From: Paracentrotus lividus
Lineage: Eukaryota; Echinodermata; Echinoidea; Camarodonta; Echinidae
DNA length: 64,000 bases
Assembly (NCBI GenBank): GCA_940671915.1
Contig: CALNVZ010002100.1
Span: 13,305,066-13,369,065 of the forward strand
Direction of reading: 5' to 3'
This document shows positions 48,701 through 58,400 of this stretch, in pieces. Below the pieces are notes generated by a model. The model was not told where the DNA came from. It searched no databases and was given only the letters and a program-made list of their open reading frames with translations. Numbering within the stretch: position 1 is the first letter of the stretch; each line of letters starts with the position of its first letter. A program made the position numbers and the translations under genes.

Positions 48701-49447
48701 TTTGATCCCCCTTTACAGCTCTATTATTGAAGATATTCAGGTGGAAGTTTTCTGTTGTCTTTTTTACTTCCTATTGTTTCAGTTTCAATCAAAATTTCAT
48801 CTTAAATTATTTTAATTAATGATATCACACCCCACATAAAAAAGCAGACTTGCCACTTTCCAACGAACAGAATTGTAATTGCCATACATTTTAGGCTCCC
48901 CTAAGCACAAAATTTCATGTAAATGGCTTATTTTTCTCATATGATAGTAGGAAGAGTTTAGCTAGGCATATGTAAAAATTAAATTATCATTGTGTAATGC
49001 AGCAAAGAATTATAAGCTCTCAAAGACAAAGGGGCCATAATTACCCCAGGGCCACAATTACCCCAGTCCCCCTATATGTCCTATATGCTCCCGCCCTTGA
49101 AACAATTTTTTTTTAAATGGTTACCTCTGCTGCCCTTGACCTTTGTACTCCAAAATCCAACAAGATCATCTTCCTATAGTGATACATACTATCCCCAAGT
49201 TTGAATTTCATATCTCATATGGTTCTTGAGATATCGCGATAACGAGCAACCCGGGCGGACAGACAACTTGAAAACATGCTTCTGGCATCATGCATTTAAT
49301 CGCAACTCTGCATATAACTAAATGTGGATCTTGTACTTTACTCAAAGCTGCAAGAAGTAACTGTGTCAATTTCAAGTTGCATGAAAGGGTTTTATGTAAG
49401 AGGCCTTTTAAGCTAATCCTATAAAATGCAGTCATATCTATGTATTG

Positions 49448-49491
<44 letters not shown>

Positions 49492-52400
49492 TTATTCTTT
49501 ACCTTATTATAATTGCAAAATGACAAACAAAACTGAGGGGGGGGGGGGTCACACAGTTATAGTTGTACATTTTCTTAATTTTTCAGTAATTGCACATCAA
49601 ACTTTTCTAAACTTTCATAAATCAAATGGCTCACCCCGCTGTAGATGGTCTCCCATAAGGAGTGGATGCAGACGTAGGAGGTAGTGATGTGTGGAAATCA
49701 AGGTTTCTTCTCAGCTCACTAATCACCTAGGTACAAGGGAAACAAAAAGAATCATTCAATCATAATTTTCTGAAGTTCCTACGTTGTTATGAATCATGTG
49801 CAAGTACTGAAAAATGTGTTTCAAGTAACAATCATGGCTATTGAATAAGGAAACACATGAAGTTGTTTCAAATATTATATACATTGAAACCATTTCATAA
49901 AATGATGATCACATCTTAAAATTTAAATTTTGGAGTATGTTCATTGATGACAATTTGTGGAAAAAAAAAAAAAATGGGGGCACAAAAAGAGCTGTGGAAG
50001 ATAAAAAAACTGCTTGTTATAACAGGAGTGGACTGTAATAACTATTTGGGATGCTATTTTCACTACTGTACAGTCTGTGTCAAATAAAATGGTACAAGTT
50101 GATTTTTTTTTTTTTGTATAAAGATTAATCACAACCTGGTATTGTTTGATATTTTTGAAAAGCAGGAAAATCAGACTTTCTTCTGCAATTTTTTCATCAA
50201 ATTTGGTGTTTTAGTTTTTGAGATATGACTAGTTTTCTACAATCAAGAAAAATCCATTTTTCGCACGCCGTCCCATGCCTTTGTGTATAGGTTTCGCATA
50301 ATGGCCATTAAATGCTCAATTTCGTCTTCGCACAAAATTTAGCATAACTTTTGTTTTACGAAAGCAAATTATACAGAACAAAGCGTATCAGCAGGGAAAA
50401 TCTTTTGGCTTTATTTTGGTACCACATACACCAACCCTGACATACACACATTATTTGAAATAATTTCACACCTAAATATTTTTTTTTCGACTGTACCATT
50501 TTTTTTTACACAGACTGTACAACAACATTCACTCACCTCCCGGGCACTGGAGGATACCCACTGTGCTCTTTATAACAGGAGTGGACTGGAATAACTACAT
50601 GGGAAGCAACTTTCACTACTGTACAACCCTTCTCATTCACCTCTAGGGCACTGGAAGATACAGACTGTAGAATGAATTTGCGACCGTGCTCGATATAACA
50701 ACAGTGGACTGGAATAACTGAATGGGAGACCACTGCCACTACTGTACGGCCTCTCTCACTCATCTTTTAGGCATCAATGGAAGATACCGACTGTGCTTGA
50801 AATAATAGGAGTGGACCGTAATAGCTATATGGGAAGCTACTTCCACTACTGTACAACCACTCTCACTCATTTCTTAGGCACTGGAAGATATCGACTGTGC
50901 TCATGATAAAAGGAGTAGACTGTAATAGCTATTTGGGATGCCTCTCATTACCTCAAGATCATCCCTGAAAGGCATCAAATGTGCTTGTTATATCAAGAGT
51001 ATACCGTAATAACTATATGGGGCATCACTTCCACTAATGTGTATAGCCACTCTCACTCACCATCACTTGACCATCACTGCAAGATACTGACTATGCTTGT
51101 CAGTACAAGATTGGACTGTTATACTACTGTACAACCCCTCTCACTTACCTCAAGAGCATCACTGGAAGAGACAGACTGTAGAATGAACTTGATGACGACA
51201 GGGAGATCTTCCAGATCAGCAGAAACCAGGCTTTGTAAAGCAGATCCTCGAACCTGAAGATGGAACATGATCGATATTGTACAGATATATTCATGGACAA
51301 AAATAAGAAACACAATATTTCAGGCACACATGTACAAATTTTCCATCATGTCAATTGTCACAGAGGAAAAAAATTATCAAACGGACTTGATGAATACTAT
51401 TTAATTGTTAATCATATTTTGACAGTTCTGAACAATGAGTGCATACACAGTGTGCACATATTGTTAGATCAGCCCACCCCCCAAAATTACTTGAATAATG
51501 TGTCCAAGTATTTATGTTTATAAATGTATTTACTAATTCTAATCATATCACACTCAGTTTCAAGTATAGAAAATATCCATTTATTATTTTTTTATTTAGC
51601 AGTTCGTCATTATACATTAAATATTTGTCATCTTGATATCTGAGACAAATTTGTTATTCTGAAGGCTATCTGATCCTACGCAAAAAGGGTACGCCATAAT
51701 ATGCCCATGAAGGGAGATCCAACTTTGATAAATAGTAAGGACAAAAAATCTCATAAAATTATATTGTCTTTTTTAAACTGCTTTAAATGAACAGGAAGTT
51801 GTACACTTACAAGGCATATCCCCCTATAATGGTACAAATAGACACAATATAAAAGTGGGAAATAGCCATAAAGGTGCAAGGCCCCTATTTCAAGGTTCAA
51901 CATCATAGGGCAAGTCCACGCTATTTGTTCCCGAGATGGTGATTTTTCGACTTTTTGACCATTTTTGTGTCAAGTGTGTCAGTGGGTTTGTAAAGGTATA
52001 AATAATGTGTCATATATCACCATAAAGGGCATGAAATGAACTTAATGCAAATGAGGTCAAAAAGTCATTTCAAGGTCATATGACGTCACAAGGCTCATTA
52101 ATATTCATAAAAAAATATACAAAATGCATTAAAAATGCTATTTTCAACTAATTAAAAAAGAGGTTTGTCATAGGAGTACAACCAAAAAGTAAGTATTTTC
52201 TGTTTCTATATTTTCTTGGCTACCTCTGGTGAAAATATCACGAACCTAGCACATAGCTTTCCATATTTTTAGACTTAAAACATTCAGGTCTCAGAAATGG
52301 TCTCACAAAAGTTACTGAGCTGATGTAAAATCATACATTTTTATTACCCACCCTCCCACCTTTAGAAATGAAACAAAATAAGTTTTTCTTCCATTTGTGT

Positions 52401-55400
52401 TTTGTATTATGTTTCTTTTGATTTATCAGAGAAATTTTTTAACAAAAGATGTTGCTACGCCTTGGCTACACCAATTGTTTAATAAAAATATTACAGGGAA
52501 TAATTGTCCCGTGTGTTACTGTCCCGTTTGTTACCTGACATAGTTTTTAAAACTTGACCTTTGCCAGAAAACTTGAAGTTGTATTAACGTTAAAATATGT
52601 CCTTACAATGTTTATTACATATTTAAGAGGATATGACTCCGCAAATTTAGATGTACTTTTTAAATTCAGAGTTATATGTGAAGAAAGTCAAAATTTGAAA
52701 ACACCATTTTTTTTGCGGTCCCGTTTGTTACGGACGAATAAATGATTATAAATTAACTATGAATTGAGTTATTACAACTATTTTTTATGTTTTTGTTGAA
52801 CATTCTTAGTACCTTCAGGAATATACCAAAGGAATGAGATTTCATTCAAGATTTTTCAAATAAGCCATATTTTTGGCTCTGAATGTCCCGTTTGTTACCG
52901 CGCAAAATAGCTTGGACTTGCCCCTTAACAAAAATAAACATTTCAATTAATACACATGTAGCAAACTGTAAATCAATATCATGTTTTTGCTGGACATTAG
53001 AGGATGTATGTGTACAATATGGAACAGTTTCCACAGTAACAGTGGTGTGACTTGTTATGGCCTGAATTCTATGACGGTAGTTTGGCAAAATAGTGTTTGT
53101 TCTTGACAGAGAACATGGGTGAGTTAGCAGTCAGCGAGCATCATACACAGAGTGTGGTCTCTGTTTTCCGTTCTTGACCAAAACCGCTTTTAAATACCGA
53201 AGCCTTCTGAGAGCAGGCCCATCACACCTGATGGCTACTGTTCTGGACTACATGTACGTTCTCCGTGATTCAGAAAACGTGCTAATGTGGTCCATTGAGA
53301 TGTATATGAATGCAGGTTTGTACATACCTCTCGGAGTAGCTCAGGAGTTAAGTTGAGGTTATCTAAGGCATCAATGATAGGCACAGTCAGCTGGGAATTA
53401 CATTCAAGCATATTCCTGTCGGGCGGAGCAATTAGAGGAACAATCAAATTTGATTTTTAAATACGGAAGTTACGGAAGTTTGAAAATTCTTGTTATATTT
53501 TATCAATGAGGATCCTCAAATTAGTAAAATTGCTTCAAAATGGTTAATTTTGTGGACAACTCTCCATTTGTTTTGTACAAAAGATTCAGATTTCCCCCAT
53601 GTTTTTCTTCAAAGGGCATCTTACCTCCTTCTAAACTGAGCACAATGTCATGAGAAAATATAGGCCTATGTCACACCTTATTATGTCACATAACATTGAC
53701 ATATTTTGTACATTTCATCCCTATAAATCTTTCAAAATACATCTCACCCCTTCTAAACTTAACATGTCATGAGAAATTATATGTCACACCCCCTACGTCA
53801 ATATCAGAGCGAGGCAATCAGAAATATGAGAAATAAAGGAAAATGTATGAAAAACTGATACTACTGATACTACTTACTTCAACCTAGTAGCAACCTCGCA
53901 GTGTTCCTGATCACTGACTACCTCTGGAATACAGGCAATGATCTCTCTCTGAACGGAGGGTGAAGATATTTCCACCATCTCTAGCATCTTGTCTGTCATT
54001 TCCTGTATTATGTTTAGCATAAAGAATACAGAGTTACGTCATTGAATTGATAATATAATTCTGAGCAATTTGATACCTTGAACAGTTTTCTACGACCATC
54101 CTGAATTAGCGCCCATTAAATTTTGCAGCACACACAGACCTCCAATATTCCTATGCTCTTTATATAGGCAAACACATGCAAATTGAATTTTACTGCAGCT
54201 CTTCAGAACAAAAAGGGACCCCCATTTTTTTTCATATTTGGATAGAGTATGTTTCAAAGATATGATTTCATATCTCATTTGAAATTTGAGATTCTATTAC
54301 TCTCAACCAGCTTTGTATAGGAACCTCATGGTCCATGTACATGTATGTAATTGGTTATTGTTTGACATACCTTACTGTTGATAACATTGTCCATCCAATG
54401 AAACTGATTGAGAATGAGTTTAGGTAGGTCCACTGCTTCACTGTAGTCAAACATACTACTGCAGAGTGCAAAGGAGATTCAACAACAATAAATTCATCCT
54501 GATGAAGTTAAACAGTTATGCTTAGAGTTACAATACAATGGGAGGAAAATGTTTTATAATTAGAGATTAGAGGTTTGAAATATTAAAGTATTTATGGTAA
54601 GTCAATATTATCCAGATTTTCAAGATTTAAAGATTTTTAAGAATGACAAATTTCACAAAACAGAAAAGGTCACGAGTCTAAGATTTCAAGTGTTTTAGGG
54701 TTCAAGACTTAAGAAATAAAGATTCAGAGATTTTATTATTTCATAGATTGATTATTTCTAGATTCAATACATTCAATCACTTGGATACTGTATTATTATT
54801 TTCATTATCAATATCATCATCATTATCATTGTCATTATCATTATCAGTATCACTATCAACTTGCTCTGAAAAACAGGCTTCTCAAAAATGCTTATATTGT
54901 TAATATAATCATCATCATCATCATTAACATTGTCATTGTCATTACTATTATCCCAAACTTACTCTTCTTCCCCCATGAATTCAGGCAGCTTTTCAAGAAG
55001 CATGTTTCTAATCAATATAAATATCATTATCAATATCATTATCACTATCATTATCCTTATCATGATTATTATCATCATTATCACAACTTACTCTTCTTCC
55101 CCCATGAATTCAGGCAGCTTCTCAAGAAGCATGTTTCTAATCAATATAAATATCATTATCAATATCATTATCACTATCATTATCCTTATCATGATTATTA
55201 TCATCACTATCCAAAACTTACTCTTCTTCCCCCATGAATTCAGGCAGCTTCTCAAGAAGCATCTTCACAAGAGCTGGCTGCAAGGACAAAAATAGTACTA
55301 GGAAATTAAAAAAGAATTATTAAAAAGAAATATCAATAATGAAAATCTAGGTTAAATATCTTCAAATTAACCCTAAACTATTAAGATCTAGGAGGATTTC

Positions 55401-58400
55401 ATTTTCTGCATTTTATTATAATTAACTCCAAAAATAATAATAATAATTTACACATGAAAGTGCTGCATAAAAATCAGGCAAAGTATCACTGATCATGTAG
55501 TACATATTTGCGTAAAATGACAGTACATGACAGCGACAGCACTGAAAAAAAAACCCCCAAATAATGTAATTTTAACAAATGTTGTCTGCTTTTGGCAAAT
55601 CTCAACTCTGAGGTGGCTTGTATGTAGGGTAAGTACAAAGAACAAAGGGTGTAGTTGTTATGGGGGTAATTGTCAGGGGGGTAGTTGTCTAGATACATAT
55701 ACAATGGTGATGAAACTGACCTGTAGCTCGTCGATGCCAAGTATTAGACGGATGATACTGTCTTGATTGGCCTCCTCTTGCACTGAACAAACAAGAAATA
55801 TGGTATCATCACTACAATCATTGTTATCATTGCATATCGTTATTGTTGTCAACATAGAATTACACTATTATTATCATTAACATTATCCTCATCATCATCA
55901 ACATGCATCATTCTCATCATCATTAGCATCATCATCATCATCATCATCAATCATCATATCATCAGTATCATCATCACATCAATCAGTATCATCATCATCA
56001 TCATCAATCATCATTAGCATCATCATCGTCATCATTAGCATCATCATCATTAGCATCATCAATCATCATCATCATCATATATCATCATCACTCATCATCA
56101 TTAGCATCATTCATTCGTCATCATTATCATCATCAGTATCATCATCATCATCATCAATATAACCATCATCATTTCTCACTGTCTGGGAAACCAACGAAAT
56201 AATTATAACATACACCAAAATATTTGAAACAGCTGAATTAAATGACTTATTATGAGAGAAAGCAAATCATAATAACTTTATGCCTCGTCATTCCAATTTT
56301 GGAAATGCATTCAAATCATGGATTTCCTTCTCTTTGTGACCAAGACATTTGTTTCAGCTGTTTCAAAAACTTGTTGTTATTCACGTTCTAGTTTCTTATG
56401 TTATAAATATTCTATATCGTTGGTATCATTGTGGAGATAAACAGTTAATCTACCATAACAATATCATTATAATGACTGAAAAGAATAGAATCCTGGTCAC
56501 CAAAATGAAAGTAAGTTCTCAATTACCTTTCACATTCTACTGATGAGTGTTGGGAGCAGACTGTATTTGAACCTGGAATTTAAAAAAAAAGAAGAGGAAT
56601 AATAAAAAATAATATATATATTTTTTTATCAAACCTTAACATAAATGTAATGCCACATATGTACCCCAAATAGGCACACCTTTAATTTTCTTCATGAGAA
56701 TTAAATATTATTGACCATAGAAATTGCTGCCCCTTTCTATTTAAATTCAAACCAACATAACTTCATCAAGAGCTATAGCACAATATATACCTTTAGACAT
56801 CAATTTCTTCATCTAAAACTACAAAATGTCTTCAATAGTATTTTTAATTTGCAGACACCTGAGAAAAAAAAAAAAATGATTTCAAACACTTGGTTTGCCT
56901 CATATGATGTTTTTAATTCTGATTAACTCTCCTTAAATTACTTTTTTAATTGTTAGTTAGCACGCGTTTACTGTTATGAAAATATAGCAATTTAAATCAA
57001 CTGAGCTGTAAGAATGTATTTCCTGACTGGATCTTCAATATGATTCTGAAGGACCCAGAGATGAATTCCTTGACTGTCTGTGGAAACGAAACAAACAAAA
57101 CAAATAAAGTTTTTAAAGATTATGAGTTAGTTCAAAATTAAATATAATAAAAATCAATGAAATTGAAGCATTTTACGGTGAGGGGGGGGGGGGAGAGACC
57201 TTCTTCTTCAAATTTTTTAAAAGTTTGACAGAAAAAAAAAAATTAATCAAGAATTAAACATAAAAATGTTTTGTGTTTTACAGTGGAGAGTACCACCGGA
57301 TGTGGCAAATGATAGCAAAATTGGGTTGCTATGGATATGTGCTAAAAATAGAATCTTTTGAATGTTCAATGTCATGGATGGATGAGATGCTCATTTTTAA
57401 CTGATAGGGCCCATATTCATAAAGCCTTACTAAAGCCAGTTGCAAACTAATTCAGGGCATAAATTTCACGGAGGCCATCGACGGCTATGCCGTGGATGCC
57501 TATGTCCCTGGCCGTGGTGCCCGAGGGGAAACGATTAATTCACGGCACAAACTGGCCTTTGCCTTTTTTCAAGCCTGGCCCTTAATGCCCTTTTCCTGAC
57601 TGACCTCTAATACCTACAATAAAAGGGAAATAAATATGTCACTATTTTGTCCACATTAAAAGTCTCAAATCTGTCAGTATGTAACAGAATGTGGTTTTTC
57701 CATGATATATAGACAGGCCAAACAGAATTTCATTCTGCAAATCCCTTTTGAAAGGAATTGGTCTGTTTTTCCCCATACAGAAAAGGCTATTATTTTAAAC
57801 AGAAAAATCATCTCCTGCCGACCTGGCTGGTGCATCTTTGGACTCTTCTTTTTCCCCCTATATTTTGTATGTTTTAAGTCTGTGTGTCTTGTCATGATGC
57901 TTCATATAATGTGATTCTATTGTTTCATTTTTGTTGCCTGGAAATCAATAAATAAAAAATGGTTAAATAAATTTTAGGGAGAAAAAGTGGCCTTCGATGC
58001 CCTTTTTCATGACAAAAATTGGCCGTGGATGCTCTTAAAGTGGGACAAAGTGCCCTAAATTTTGGAGAAAAAATGGCCTTGCCCTAAAAGTAAACGAAAT
58101 TTAAGGCCTGTATTATATAGGGAACAGTACACAGTTAGGTGATTAACTAGGCCTATGAAGGTTTTATGAATATGGGCCCAGGCTCGTAAAATATGGGATT
58201 ACATATGTGATATGGTCATATTCAAAAGTGAGTGACACGACATTTGGACAGACAGAAGGGCGCTTATCTTCGCACTTGTAGGTTATGAATGTATAATGAC
58301 TACCATATTATGTATAATGTAGGAGTGGCAGTGTCATTACCAGTTGGATTTGAATTTTACAATTGGTCCTAGAAATTATTATTAAAAACGGTGCGTGAGT

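Noticed and set aside
49208-49684. Open frames with IYIYIY runs
   Set aside because: They translate the (TA)n microsatellite.
50520-51150. CRISPR-like direct repeats
   Set aside because: Units are diverged, contiguous and derived from an exon edge in a eukaryotic intron; there are no spacers and no cas genes.
54930-55295. 121-residue plus-strand open frame
   Set aside because: It is the antisense of repeated exon 7 and an ATT-rich spacer, with no protein signature.
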